From positions 1-16,098 of the forward strand of contig JAUIKZ010000022.1 in the NCBI GenBank assembly GCA_030433125.1: 16,098 nt of DNA, read 5' to 3'. The stretch comes from Alphaproteobacteria bacterium. GTDB lineage: Bacteria; Pseudomonadota; Alphaproteobacteria; UBA6184. This document shows positions 1 to 8,546 of this stretch, piece by piece. A model generated the notes under the pieces. The model saw only the letters and a list, made by a program, of their open reading frames with translations, searched no databases and was not told the origin of the DNA. The translations under genes and the position numbers were made by a program. Positions within the stretch are counted from its first letter, which is position 1. The number at the start of each line of letters is the position of its first letter.

Positions 1-952
1 CCCCACCATTTGAAATGCTAAACGTGCCCCCTTGCAAATCCGCAATTTCAAGCTTTCCATCACGCGCTAAGGCCCCCAAGCGCCCAATCTCGCGTTCAAT
101 GTCGGCTAAGCTAAGCTGCTCAGCATGGCGCACCACGGGCACCACCAACCCCCGATCGGTGCCCACCGCCACACCAATATGATAGTTCTTTTTAAACACA
201 ATGTCGGTGCCATCAATCGCGGCATTCACCGCCGGAAACTCTTGCAATGCCTTCACGCATGCCTTCACAAAAAACGACATAAAGCCCAGCTTCACGCCAT
301 GCACCTTTGCAAATTCATCCTTATATTTGGCGCGCAACCCCATCACCGCCGACATATCCACCTCGTTAAACGTGGTAAGGATAGCCGCTGTGTTTTGCGC
401 TGCCTTCAATCGTTCCGCAATTTTCTGCCGCAACCGCGACATAGGCACCCGCTCTTCAGCTTCACTGGCATGGGCCACCTGTGTGGTTTTCTCACGCATG
501 TGACGATGCACATCCTCCGGGGTAATGCGCCCACCTCTGCCCGAAGGCGCCTTAATGTCCGTAGGCTTCAGGCCTTGTTCCGCAAGCTGTTTCGTTACAG
601 CTGGCCCCGAGAAAGCCCGGTTATCCACCGCCGCCTTAGGTGTCGCCGCCTCTTGTGTGGCCTCAGCTTTTGGGGGTTCATCTGCCTCTTTTGCTTCTTG
701 TGGAGTTGGGGCTGTCGCCGTTTCATCCACAGCGCCAATCACGTCACCTATTTTCACCACGGCACCTTCCTCTGCGGAAATATCTTGCAACACACCCGCC
801 GCCGGCGCGTTCACCTCCACTGTAACCTTGTCCGTCTCCAACTCAACCAACGCCTCGTCCATGGCCACAGCCTCGCCAGGCTTTTTAAACCAAGTCAAAA
901 CGGTGGCCTCAGAAATCGATTCACCCAACTCGGGAACAACTATATTTTTCAT
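1..952 (-). CDS. sucB: Dihydrolipoyl succinyltransferase, E2 of 2-oxoglutarate dehydrogenase (partial, C-terminus missing)
   Basis: E2 core of the 2-oxoglutarate dehydrogenase complex. It carries the succinyl group on lipoyl-lysine and transfers it to CoA in the cytoplasm. The 317 visible residues start MKNIVVPELGESISEATV. One lipoyl domain (about 1-76) has the lipoylation motif ETDKV with Lys42. An Ala/Pro/Glu-rich linker (about 77-112) follows, then the peripheral subunit-binding domain (about 114-149, with GRGGRITPEDV). The catalytic acyltransferase domain begins near residue 167 (RVPMSRLRQKIAERL) and includes VAVGTDRGLVVPVV and FSISNGG. The window edge cuts it before the HxxxD catalytic motif, so roughly the last quarter of the protein is not seen. 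The ATG overlaps the sucA stop as ATGA, and AAAAAGG sits upstream, so translation is probably coupled. The single lipoyl domain and the position after sucA favour succinyl- over acetyltransferase; the sequence alone does not prove substrate. Confidence 0.96.
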   Translation of the reverse strand, partial: MKNIVVPELGESISEATVLTWFKKPGEAVAMDEALVELETDKVTVEVNAPAAGVLQDISAEEGAVVKIGDVIGAVDETATAPTPQEAKEADEPPKAEATQEAATPKAAVDNRAFSGPAVTKQLAEQGLKPTDIKAPSGRGGRITPEDVHRHMREKTTQVAHASEAEERVPMSRLRQKIAERLKAAQNTAAILTTFNEVDMSAVMGLRAKYKDEFAKVHGVKLGFMSFFVKACVKALQEFPAVNAAIDGTDIVFKKNYHIGVAVGTDRGLVVPVVRHAEQLSLADIEREIGRLGALARDGKLEIADLQGGTFSISNGG

Positions 953-3732
953 TTTAAAACCTTTTTATTTTTAAACACCTGCGTAAAAATGTCCGCCACT
1001 TCTTGCTTATGAGCCTGCGGATAACCCGTGGCTGTCGAAGCAGCTAATTCGCGGCCAATATACCTCAAATCATACGCGGTCAGCTGCTCACGCATATAGC
1101 GCCACGCCCCCATATTTTGCGGCTCCTCTTGGCACCAACAAACATCCGCGTTGCCGGCTGCCGCCATAACAGCCTCCATTTCCGCCAAAGGCAGCGGGTA
1201 AAGCTGCTCCACCGCCACAAGCGCCACACGATCATCGCCGCGGTTTTGTTGCTCTTGCAGCAAATCAATGTACATCTTACCACTACAAAAAATGAGCTTT
1301 TCTGCCCGCTTCAGCTGTTGTTCATCTGGCACCCGCAAGGCCCTAAAGCCAGTCTCGTCACTAAAATCGTGCACGGGCGAATACACCAACCCGTGCCGCA
1401 GCAACGACTTGGGGCTCATAATAATCAACGGTTTTTTCGTTTCACACCGCGCCTGATGCCGCAACAAATGAAACAGGTTCGCCGGCAACGTTAAATTCAC
1501 AACCCGCATATTGTCTTGCGCACACAACTCTAAAAAGCGCTCCAGCCGGGCGGAGGAATGCTCTGGCCCCTGCCCCTCATACCCGTGTGGCAACTGCAAA
1601 ACCACATTCGATGTCTGGCCCCACTTCACTTCTGCCGACACTATAAACTGGTCAACAATCGTTTGCGCGCCATTTGCAAAATCACCAAACTGCGCCTCCC
1701 AAATCACCAGCTGCTGCGGCTTTGGAAGGCTCACGCCATATTCAAACCCCAGCACCCCAAACTCAGATAATATCGAGTTATAAGCACTTAGCTTGGCCTG
1801 CGTCGGCGCCACATCATTCAGCGGAAAATAACGCTCACCCGTTTTCTGGTCCACAACCCCCACATGCCTGTGCGAAAACGTACCCCGCACCACGTCCTGC
1901 CCACTCAAGCGCACGGCCGTTCCTTCTACCAAAAGCGTGGCATAGGCCAGCTGCTCTGCGCCTGCCCAATCCACAACGCCCTCTTCCTCAAACCGACTTA
2001 AACGCTGTTCAAACAATTTCGCCAACCGTTTATGCAACGCAAAACCCGCCGGCGTTTTAACAAGCTTGGGGAACAGCTCTTTTATCCCATCCAACGCCCA
2101 ACCTGTTTTATCAGGCGCGGCAATGGCCGGCACCTTATCATGCAGGCCGTCATCCGTATGTTTATGCTCAAACCTCTCTTGCAGCAACGCCCCATATTCA
2201 GCACTCAATTTATTCGCCATCTCCCCGGTTGTGTTGCCCTTTTCAACCTGCTGCCGCACAAACGTATCAACAATCGATGGCATCTTTTTTATGGCGCTAT
2301 ACATGTTTGGCTGCGTAAATGCCGGCTCATCCGATTCATTATGGCCGTTTTTGCGATACCCCACCAAATCAATATAAACGTCTTTTCCAAAAACCTTACG
2401 ATACTCATAGGCCAGCCATGTGGCTTCCATCACCTTGCTTATATCGCGTGCATTCACATGCAAAACCGGGGCCCCAATAGCCTTCGCCACATCCGTGCAA
2501 TAATGCGCCGTACGCCCCTCCTGGGCACTGGCTGTAAATCCAACCTGGTTGTTCAGCACCAGGTGCACAATCCCTTGCGTGGCGTACCCTTCAAGCTGGC
2601 TAAGTTGCTGCGTTTCCGCCACCACTCCTTGCCCAATAACCGACGCATCCCCATGCACACATACCCCCAAAGCCTTTGGCGACTGCTGTTGCAACTTATA
2701 CAAATAGCCCGCCATCACCGGGTAAACCGCCTCCAAATGGGAAGGGTTATGCATCAAATGCGCCCGCAGTGCATGGCCTTTTAGGTCTAACCTATTCTCA
2801 AACCCAAGGTGATACTTCACATCTCCGTTAGCCGTGTGGGGGTTGTACTCCCCTTTAAACTGCTGAAACAGCGCCTCAAACGGAAAGCCCAACACATTGC
2901 ACAGCACATTCAAGCGCCCCCGATGCGCCATGCCAATAACCGCATGCTCTGCCTCATCCCGCGCGGCGCGGGCCAACAAATTAAACATCACCGGAATGAG
3001 CGCCTCGCACCCCTCAAGGCCAAAGCGCTTCGCCGCCGGAAACTTCTTCGCTAAAAAGGCCTCAAACTGCTCGGCCTTAATGAGGTGCTGCAACACAATT
3101 TCAACCCTGTCAGGTGCCAAACTAAAAGGCGCCTGCTCAATGCGGCGCTCCCACCAAGCCACCTCCGCAGGGTCATCCACGTGCATATATTCATACCCAA
3201 TCGATCCACAATACATTCGCTCTAATTGGTCCACAATCCCCGCAATTGTGTTTTGGCGTCCCAACTTAATTTTTTTCAAAGGCTGCTGCAGATCATCTTC
3301 ATTCAGGCTTTTCCGCCACTCTTGCAGGGCGGCATGCCCAGCTGGCTCATTCAAACCCAAAGGGTCTAAGGCGGCAGCAAAATGCCCATACCGCCTGTAG
3401 TTATCAATAATATTTGTGGCCCAAAGCTCAAGCGTGCTTAGGCCCTTTTCATTATTTGCGCGAGGCTTAGTAGTGGATTTTTCAGCCCCGCTAATTTTCG
3501 TGCTTGCGCCACCACTCGCCAACGGATTAGGCAACCCGCCACGGGGCTGCGGCTTCGCCAACGCCAGCTCTTGCTGCAACGCCCGCATTTCCTTAGAGGC
3601 AGACGCCCCCATCTCAGCAAAAAAAGCCTGCCAACTTTGGGGCACAGAAGAGGCATCCGCCAAATAGCGCTCATACATATCCAAAATATAAAGGGTGCTT
3701 TCGCTGTCCCAAAAGGCTGAATGTTCGCTCAT
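949..3732 (-). CDS. sucA: 2-oxoglutarate dehydrogenase E1 component (thiamine diphosphate-dependent)
   Basis: E1 decarboxylates 2-oxoglutarate and reductively succinylates the lipoyl group of E2; it is the rate-limiting TCA step. The 927-residue length is normal for the family. The N-terminal segment (AFWDSESTLYILDMYERYL) is the usual E2/E3-docking region and is followed by a low-complexity linker (about 60-98). Visible motifs are YRRYGHFAAALDPLG (112-126), MAHRGRLNVL (268-277, active-site His270), HNPSHLEAV (328-336), and the ThDP/Mg motif from GDAS (361-364) to LNNQVGF (393-399). YRKNGHNESDEPAFTQP (459-475) is also typical. The ATG overlaps the sucD stop (TAATG) and has a good AGGAG five bases upstream. 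No E2 domain is fused, unlike actinobacterial OdhA/Kgd. Symbol odhA is an equivalent name. Confidence 0.98.
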   Translation of the reverse strand: MSEHSAFWDSESTLYILDMYERYLADASSVPQSWQAFFAEMGASASKEMRALQQELALAKPQPRGGLPNPLASGGASTKISGAEKSTTKPRANNEKGLSTLELWATNIIDNYRRYGHFAAALDPLGLNEPAGHAALQEWRKSLNEDDLQQPLKKIKLGRQNTIAGIVDQLERMYCGSIGYEYMHVDDPAEVAWWERRIEQAPFSLAPDRVEIVLQHLIKAEQFEAFLAKKFPAAKRFGLEGCEALIPVMFNLLARAARDEAEHAVIGMAHRGRLNVLCNVLGFPFEALFQQFKGEYNPHTANGDVKYHLGFENRLDLKGHALRAHLMHNPSHLEAVYPVMAGYLYKLQQQSPKALGVCVHGDASVIGQGVVAETQQLSQLEGYATQGIVHLVLNNQVGFTASAQEGRTAHYCTDVAKAIGAPVLHVNARDISKVMEATWLAYEYRKVFGKDVYIDLVGYRKNGHNESDEPAFTQPNMYSAIKKMPSIVDTFVRQQVEKGNTTGEMANKLSAEYGALLQERFEHKHTDDGLHDKVPAIAAPDKTGWALDGIKELFPKLVKTPAGFALHKRLAKLFEQRLSRFEEEGVVDWAGAEQLAYATLLVEGTAVRLSGQDVVRGTFSHRHVGVVDQKTGERYFPLNDVAPTQAKLSAYNSILSEFGVLGFEYGVSLPKPQQLVIWEAQFGDFANGAQTIVDQFIVSAEVKWGQTSNVVLQLPHGYEGQGPEHSSARLERFLELCAQDNMRVVNLTLPANLFHLLRHQARCETKKPLIIMSPKSLLRHGLVYSPVHDFSDETGFRALRVPDEQQLKRAEKLIFCSGKMYIDLLQEQQNRGDDRVALVAVEQLYPLPLAEMEAVMAAAGNADVCWCQEEPQNMGAWRYMREQLTAYDLRYIGRELAASTATGYPQAHKQEVADIFTQVFKNKKVLK

Positions 3733-4607
3733 TATGCTCCTATAAGCTCATACATGGTTTGCCCAATCAGGGCAGGGGTTTCCGCAATATAAACACCGGC
3801 GTTTTTCAACGCCTTCATTTTACCCTCGGCAGTATCATCCCCCGAACTAATGATGGCGCCGGCATGCCCCATCTTGCGCCCCTTGGGCGCCGACTTCCCC
3901 GCAATAAATGAAACCACCGGCTTCGCATTCTTATGATAACGAATGTACTCCGCAGCCTTCACCTCCGAATCACCGCCAATTTCCCCAATCATCACCACCG
4001 CATGGGTTTGAGGGTCATCAAAAAACAGCTCCAAACAATCAATGAAATCCATCCCTTTAATCGGGTCACCGCCGATCCCCACACAGGTTGACTGCCCAAG
4101 CCCCAGCTGCGACAGCTGATAAACCGCCTCATAGGTTAACGTGCCCGAACGCGACACCACACCGACATGCCCCGGATGATGAATAAACCCCGGCATAATC
4201 CCCATTTTAGAGGCCCCTGGCGTAATGAGCCCTGGGCAATTGGGGCCCACCACCCGCGAGCGACTCCCCTTCAGTGCATGCTTAACCTTCAGCATATCAT
4301 AAACCGGCACCCCCTCCGTGATGCAAACAATCAGCTCTATCTCGGCCTCGATGGCTTCCAACATCGCATCAGCCGCAAACATCGCCGGCACAAAAATAAG
4401 GCTCGCATTTGCGTCTGTGGCCATCTTAGCCTCACTCACCGTATTAAAAACGGGCAATCCTAGGTGTGTGCTGCCACCTTTTCCGGGCGTCACGCCCCCC
4501 ACCATTTGGGTGCCATATTCAATGGCTTGCTGCGAATGAAAGGTGCCCTGTTGGCCCGTAAACCCTTGGCATATAACACGCGTGTCTTCGTTCAACAGAA
4601 TAGCCAT
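3732..4607 (-). CDS. sucD: Succinyl-CoA synthetase (ADP/GDP-forming), alpha subunit
   Basis: Alpha subunit of succinyl-CoA ligase. With SucC it converts succinyl-CoA to succinate with substrate-level phosphorylation. The 291 residues match the usual length. The N-terminal CoA-binding Rossmann domain shows ICQGFTGQQGTFH (12-24) and GGVTPGKGG (37-45). The second half shows VVSRSGTLTYEA (150-161), GIGGDPIKG (177-185), and the phosphohistidine motif MGHAGAIIS with His248. The start ATG overlaps the sucC stop (TAATG), and the GAGGAGG inside the end of sucC is a suitable ribosome site. The stop in turn overlaps sucA. All catalytic landmarks are intact. Confidence 0.98.
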   Translation of the reverse strand: MAILLNEDTRVICQGFTGQQGTFHSQQAIEYGTQMVGGVTPGKGGSTHLGLPVFNTVSEAKMATDANASLIFVPAMFAADAMLEAIEAEIELIVCITEGVPVYDMLKVKHALKGSRSRVVGPNCPGLITPGASKMGIMPGFIHHPGHVGVVSRSGTLTYEAVYQLSQLGLGQSTCVGIGGDPIKGMDFIDCLELFFDDPQTHAVVMIGEIGGDSEVKAAEYIRYHKNAKPVVSFIAGKSAPKGRKMGHAGAIISSGDDTAEGKMKALKNAGVYIAETPALIGQTMYELIGA

Positions 4608-5770
4608 TATTTTCTCGCCTCCTCAACAGCCACTTTCGCCGCCTGACTAAAATCCGAAATGCTCACAATATCATAAGGACTTTCCTCAAGCATTTTAGAC
4701 CCAAGCTCAACATTCGTCCCCTGCAAGCGCACCACCAACGGCACCGTTAACTTAACATTTTCAAGCGCTTTTAAAATGCCCTCGGCAATCAAATCACAGC
4801 GAATGATGCCGCCAAATATGTTCACAAAAACCGCACGCACATTGCTATCTGCCAATATAAGCCTAAAGGCAGCCGTTACACGCTCGGCCGTGGCGCCCCC
4901 ACCAACGTCCAAAAAGTTAGCGGGGCTGCCACCATAATATTTAAGTATGTCCATAGTCGACATAGCCAAGCCGGCCCCATTCACCATGCAGCCAATGTTC
5001 CCATCCAGCTTAATAAAGTTAAGGTCATATTGTGCAGCCTCCACCTCTGAACTTTCATATTCCAAAGGGTCCTTTAGAGCAGCGATATCTTTGTGGCGCG
5101 CAAGCGCATTATCTTCAAAACTCATTTTAGCATCAAGAACCAACAGTTCGTTGTCCGCCGTTAACACCAACGGGTTGACCTCCAAAAGCTCCATCTCCTT
5201 TGCGGTAAACACCTTATAGCACCCCTCGATGAGCGCCTGAAATGATTTCCCCACTTCCTTCGGGAGCGCTAAAAAATAAAACAACTCCCTTACCTGAAAG
5301 GGCTGCAACCCAACCAACGGGTTAACAGAAAGCGTCTTTATTTTAGTGGGGTCCTGCTTGGCCAGTTCCTCAATATTTACCCCACCTTCTGCCGATGCGA
5401 TAATTTGCACACACTCCAAACTCTTGTCGAGCAAAAAACTTAGATAAAACTCTTTTTGAATAGCACACGCTTCCTCAACATAGGCCTTATGAACCTTCTT
5501 CCCTTCGGGGGGTGTTTGGGGGGTCACCAAACACATCCCCAGAATGGATTCTAAAGCTTGGGTTACTTCTTGTGGGCCTGTGGCAAGCTTAACGCCGCCC
5601 CCCTTGCCACGCCCCCCTGCATGAATCTGGGCTTTCACGGCATATTTTTTTTGTTCCAAATTTTTTGTTTTTTCATGAATATCGTCTTCTAAATTAACAA
5701 TGTAACCTGGGTTCACCGGCAACCCGTAATGCCGCAACAACTCTTTTGCTTGATATTCGTGAATATTCAT
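4607..5770 (-). CDS. sucC: Succinyl-CoA synthetase (ADP/GDP-forming), beta subunit
   Basis: Beta subunit of succinyl-CoA ligase, carrying the nucleotide- and succinate-binding parts. It has 387 residues, the normal length. The N-terminus MNIHEYQAKELLRHYGLPV is diagnostic, and an ATP-grasp fold follows. The glycine-rich loop AGGRGKGGGVKLA is at 51-63, with Gly57 where many homologues have Ala. EVNPLVLT (197-204) and Asp213 in VLDAK are the metal/nucleotide site. NGAGLAMSTMDI (264-275) and NIFGGIIRCDLIAEG (317-331) form the C-terminal CoA-ligase domain. It lies 12 nt after mdh with a purine-rich AGAGAGAG site before the ATG. Residues that would set ATP versus GTP preference were not judged. Confidence 0.98.
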   Translation of the reverse strand: MNIHEYQAKELLRHYGLPVNPGYIVNLEDDIHEKTKNLEQKKYAVKAQIHAGGRGKGGGVKLATGPQEVTQALESILGMCLVTPQTPPEGKKVHKAYVEEACAIQKEFYLSFLLDKSLECVQIIASAEGGVNIEELAKQDPTKIKTLSVNPLVGLQPFQVRELFYFLALPKEVGKSFQALIEGCYKVFTAKEMELLEVNPLVLTADNELLVLDAKMSFEDNALARHKDIAALKDPLEYESSEVEAAQYDLNFIKLDGNIGCMVNGAGLAMSTMDILKYYGGSPANFLDVGGGATAERVTAAFRLILADSNVRAVFVNIFGGIIRCDLIAEGILKALENVKLTVPLVVRLQGTNVELGSKMLEESPYDIVSISDFSQAAKVAVEEARK

Positions 5771-5782
5771 TTTTCTCTCTCT

Positions 5783-6724
5783 TTATTTTAGGGGGTTAAT
5801 CAACGCGGCCGTCGCTTTAATTGACGTCAAAAGGGCCGCTTGCTCATCTTCAGGCAACGCCAGTTGAACAATTCGCTCCACACCATTCTTACCCAAAACC
5901 AACGGAACACTCATACAAATGTCATGCGCGCCATATTCCCCGTTCAGCATTACGGAACCACTTACAACCATTTTCTCATCATTCAAACAAGCCTGCGCCA
6001 TAGCTAAGGCTCCATTTGCTGGCGCAAAATAAGCAGATCCCCTTTTCAAGTGCTCTACAATTTCGGCGCCAGCGTTCCTAGTTCGCCCCACCAACGCCTT
6101 GAGGCGCTCTATTTTCGACGGGTCAGTATTCTTCAACCACGCCATCAAGGGGGTGCCTTGCACCGAGGTATGCGATATAAGCGGCACCATGGTAGCGCCA
6201 TGAGCGCCTATAACATGAGAATGAATATCAGCACTGTTTACTCCCAAAAGCTCAGCCAAGAAAAATTTAAAGCGCCATGTGTCTAATATACTAGCCATAC
6301 CGATAACCCTATTGGGGTCAAAGCCCGATGCTTTCAAAAACACCCAAACCATAGCGTCAAGTGGGTTCGTCACAACAATAGTGAGCACATTAGGGCATGC
6401 GTCGGCCAAACCACGGGCAATATCCGCCATCACATCGGCATTAATGGCTAACAGCTCCTCACGGGTCATACCAGGCTTACGGGCCAGGCCTGCGGTAATA
6501 ATAACCGCATCGGCTCCCGCAAGGTCAGCATATGACTCTGCGGCAGAAACTGAGCCCGCATGAGCACTTCCCGCGTATGCTTGTGATAAATCCAGCGCTT
6601 TACCTTTCGCGAGCCCCAAGTTTTTATCAAATAAAAGGACATCGCCCAAGCCTCTTTCCAGCACAAGCTGAGCGATGGTACCCCCAATGTTTCCTGCGCC
6701 AATTAAGGCAAATGTTTTTTTCAT
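5783..6724 (-). CDS. mdh: Malate dehydrogenase (NAD-dependent, LDH-like type)
   Basis: Oxidises malate to oxaloacetate with NAD. The 313-residue length is typical of the LDH-like MDH group used by Alphaproteobacteria. The Rossmann motif IGAGNIGGTIA is at 8-18. Asp33 at the end of the second strand favours NAD over NADP. The active-site loop AGLARKPGM (78-86) has Arg82 where lactate dehydrogenases have Gln, pointing to malate/oxaloacetate. VTNPLDAMV (118-126), Arg151, and IGAHGATMVPL with catalytic His175 complete the site. It is the first gene of the mdh-sucCDAB block. The 29-nt gap from the preceding GNAT-like gene is the longest in the minus-strand array and contains AGGA about ten bases before the ATG. 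No convincing promoter was found in the gap. Confidence 0.98.
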   Translation of the reverse strand: MKKTFALIGAGNIGGTIAQLVLERGLGDVLLFDKNLGLAKGKALDLSQAYAGSAHAGSVSAAESYADLAGADAVIITAGLARKPGMTREELLAINADVMADIARGLADACPNVLTIVVTNPLDAMVWVFLKASGFDPNRVIGMASILDTWRFKFFLAELLGVNSADIHSHVIGAHGATMVPLISHTSVQGTPLMAWLKNTDPSKIERLKALVGRTRNAGAEIVEHLKRGSAYFAPANGALAMAQACLNDEKMVVSGSVMLNGEYGAHDICMSVPLVLGKNGVERIVQLALPEDEQAALLTSIKATAALINPLK

Positions 6725-6729
6725 CCGTG

Positions 6730-6747
6730 ATCAATCCTATTATTGAT
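6730..6747. repeat. Small inverted repeat between the GNAT-like gene and mdh
   Basis: ATCAAT and ATTGAT form a perfect 6-bp inverted repeat around the 6-nt spacer CCTATT, just before mdh. It has no T-run on either side, so it does not look like an intrinsic terminator. It overlaps the mdh ribosome-site region on the minus strand, where a weak hairpin could affect mdh translation. It could equally be an operator half-site pair or chance in an AT-rich gap. This is a direct sequence observation with no known partner. Confidence 0.2.
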
Positions 6748-6753
6748 TCTCAA

Positions 6754-7611
6754 CTATCTTGCAAAATACACGTCGTAGCCACCGACATCTCGAAAGCCAA
6801 GCTTTTTATACACATTTACGCCTAACTTACTTGCATGTAAAACAATATATTTTTGGCCTCTACACTCCGCATCTCGAATGGGCTTTATCGTAAGTGCCGT
6901 TCCAAGGCCGTTCATGCGGAACTCTTTTTGAACGCCAATATAATACATACTTACATAGTCGCCTTCGTAGACAGCCAAAGACGTGCCGGCAGGCAGCCCC
7001 GAGAGATAACCCAGATAAAAACGTGCGCCGAGATCCTTGTTTTCCCAAAAGTCTTTATACATGGCGCGCACCAACTTGAGCGGGACCCTCGTCCGCTCAC
7101 TCGCTAGCCTAACCCATAAAGCGAAGTCTTTTTTGGTTGTTGCCTCACGCACCTCAAGATTGGGCTTGTAGGTACGAATTTTAAGACTATTTATAGGTAG
7201 CACCATCTCACGAAAATTTTCATAAAACCGAGACCCTGCAAATTTTAGCTTTGCGCCTTCGTCCACATATAGAAGGTACGGCTTTCCTTTGAAAACGGAA
7301 CGCCCCTCTTTAAAATCACGGTCTTTAGAATCTGCGTGAGGAAGATAAAGATAGTTCAAGTACTGTTTATTAGTGGGTGACTTAATCCAAAAGTATCGCT
7401 CACCACCCTTCACCTCTGCGCCGTGCGACAAGCCTAAACGTCCCCAAAAGTATTTAAAACTTTGCTTTGGCCAATCAATCGCCTGCGTAGGAAGCACATT
7501 CTCAATAGCATGAGCTTTTGTAGAGGATGCTTTTTCATTTGCGCTCCATGTATGAGCAACAAACAGCGATGCGAAGAAAAGGGATAGAAGAAGTTTTTTG
7601 CGAAACATCAT
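6754..7611 (-). CDS. GNAT-family N-acetyltransferase-like protein with N-terminal signal peptide
   Basis: The 285-residue protein begins with a textbook Sec signal: a basic n-region (FRKK), a hydrophobic core (LLLSLFFASLFVA), and a possible cleavage site near residues 23-24 (TWS-A). Residues about 50-150 form a first domain without a clear name; it may be a degenerate GNAT half, as in tandem-GNAT proteins. The C-terminal half (about 153-285) is GNAT-like. GLPAGTSLAVY is at 205-215 and YYIGVQKEFRMNGLGTALT at 223-241, holding the acetyl-CoA pyrophosphate motif RxxGxG at 232-237. VLHASKLGVNVYKKLGF follows at 257-273. The acceptor substrate is unknown. The gene starts 2 nt after parB stops, so it is probably co-transcribed, but nothing ties it to segregation. 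Export of an acetyl-CoA enzyme is unusual, since the periplasm lacks acetyl-CoA. The signal may instead be a membrane anchor, or the protein may act outside the cell. Confidence 0.85.
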   Translation of the reverse strand: MMFRKKLLLSLFFASLFVAHTWSANEKASSTKAHAIENVLPTQAIDWPKQSFKYFWGRLGLSHGAEVKGGERYFWIKSPTNKQYLNYLYLPHADSKDRDFKEGRSVFKGKPYLLYVDEGAKLKFAGSRFYENFREMVLPINSLKIRTYKPNLEVREATTKKDFALWVRLASERTRVPLKLVRAMYKDFWENKDLGARFYLGYLSGLPAGTSLAVYEGDYVSMYYIGVQKEFRMNGLGTALTIKPIRDAECRGQKYIVLHASKLGVNVYKKLGFRDVGGYDVYFAR

Positions 7612-7613
7612 AT

Positions 7614-8546
7614 TTAACTCGTTAACTTATCAATGAGCCCGTCCAAATCCTCATAAGATTTGAAATGTATTGTTAGTTTTTTAGAGCCCCCCCGAACAGA
7701 TAAATTAATTTTCAAACCCAGCATTTCTTGCAAAGACCCCAACAGCTCTTTAATGTCTTCATCACTTTTATCGCTATTGTTCTTTGAGCCCTCATCCACG
7801 GTTCTGTGCCTGACAACGGGTGATGACTCGGAGCCAGGCTCTTGTGTGAGGGTGTAGGTGCGAATCAACTCTTCCGTGTCTCGCACGTTATAGTTATTGT
7901 CCACGATTTCCTTTGCTAGCATCGCACGATCTTCTTCCTTAGCTGATAAAAGTGTGCGCGCGTGGCCCGCAGAAATTTCGCCGCGTGCTAAATAACCTCG
8001 TGTATCATCATCCAGCTTTAACAGCCTCAGCGTGTTTGCAATGTGACTACGGCTTTTCGACACTAAAGCAGACAACCCTTCTTGGGTTATGTCTCTGGAA
8101 GAAAGAAGCTGGTTATATGCTTCCGCCTCTTCAAGCGGGGTCAAATCTTCTCGCTGAATATTCTCAATGAGAGCAAGCTCCATCACTTTTTCATCGCTTG
8201 CATCTTTAACAATAACAGGAACCTTTTTAAGATTAGCAAGCTTGCAAGCACGCCAACGTCGCTCACCGGCCACTATTTCATATTTCCCCAGAAAAATGGG
8301 GCTTACTCGAACGACGATGGGTTGCAACAACCCATTTTTTTCAATAGAGTCAGCTAGCTCCCTGACAGCGGTTTCTTCAAAATGTTTCCTTGGCTGATTG
8401 CCATTTGGCTGGATCCAATCTATAGAAAGCTCTAACGGAGCGCCAAGATCCGCTTTTGCCTGCCGATCAATTACTGTCTCATGCCCATCAACCCTTAACA
8501 AGGACGACAACCCGCGCCCCAAACGTACGCCTTTACCTTTACCCAA
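7614..8546 (-). CDS. parB: Chromosome-partitioning protein ParB (CTP-dependent parS-binding clamp)
   Basis: ParB/Spo0J-family protein that loads at parS sites, spreads as a CTP-dependent sliding clamp, and stimulates ParA. It is 310 residues. The N-terminal ParB/Srx domain spans about 38-130 and includes QPRKHF (51-56), the CTP-binding motif GERRWRAC (94-101) and ENIQRE (128-133). The helix-turn-helix that reads parS is at about 153-175 (TQEGLSALVSKSRSHIANTL). A charged, variable linker (about 235-262) precedes the C-terminal dimerisation domain (about 265-310). The short basic N-terminus GKGKGVRLGRGLSSLL is the usual ParA-activating tail. The start is TTG, supported by an AGGGGG ribosome site 7 nt upstream, and overlaps the parA stop by 8 nt. 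Two matching parS sites lie about 1-1.3 kb upstream in rsmG. Confidence 0.97.
   Translation of the reverse strand: MGKGKGVRLGRGLSSLLRVDGHETVIDRQAKADLGAPLELSIDWIQPNGNQPRKHFEETAVRELADSIEKNGLLQPIVVRVSPIFLGKYEIVAGERRWRACKLANLKKVPVIVKDASDEKVMELALIENIQREDLTPLEEAEAYNQLLSSRDITQEGLSALVSKSRSHIANTLRLLKLDDDTRGYLARGEISAGHARTLLSAKEEDRAMLAKEIVDNNYNVRDTEELIRTYTLTQEPGSESSPVVRHRTVDEGSKNNSDKSDEDIKELLGSLQEMLGLKINLSVRGGSKKLTIHFKSYEDLDGLIDKLTS

Noticed and set aside
125..1012. Plus-strand open frame of 295 codons antisense to sucB
   Set aside because: It mirrors a clearly coding sucB, and its product is rich in His, Arg and Cys with no domain, as expected for a shadow frame of a GC-rich gene.
2032..2784. Plus-strand open frame of 250 codons antisense to sucA
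   Set aside because: It overlaps the conserved catalytic part of sucA, has no family resemblance, and has no ribosome site worth noting.
1..4510. Repeated CCCCACCATTTG at 1-12 and about 4497-4508
   Set aside because: The 12-base match lies in coding sequence of two unrelated genes (sucB Asn-Gly-Gly and sucD Met-Val-Gly-Gly) and does not extend further, so it is chance.
6730..6753. Intrinsic terminator between the GNAT-like gene and mdh
   Set aside because: The inverted repeat is short and AT-rich, with no T-run on the minus strand.
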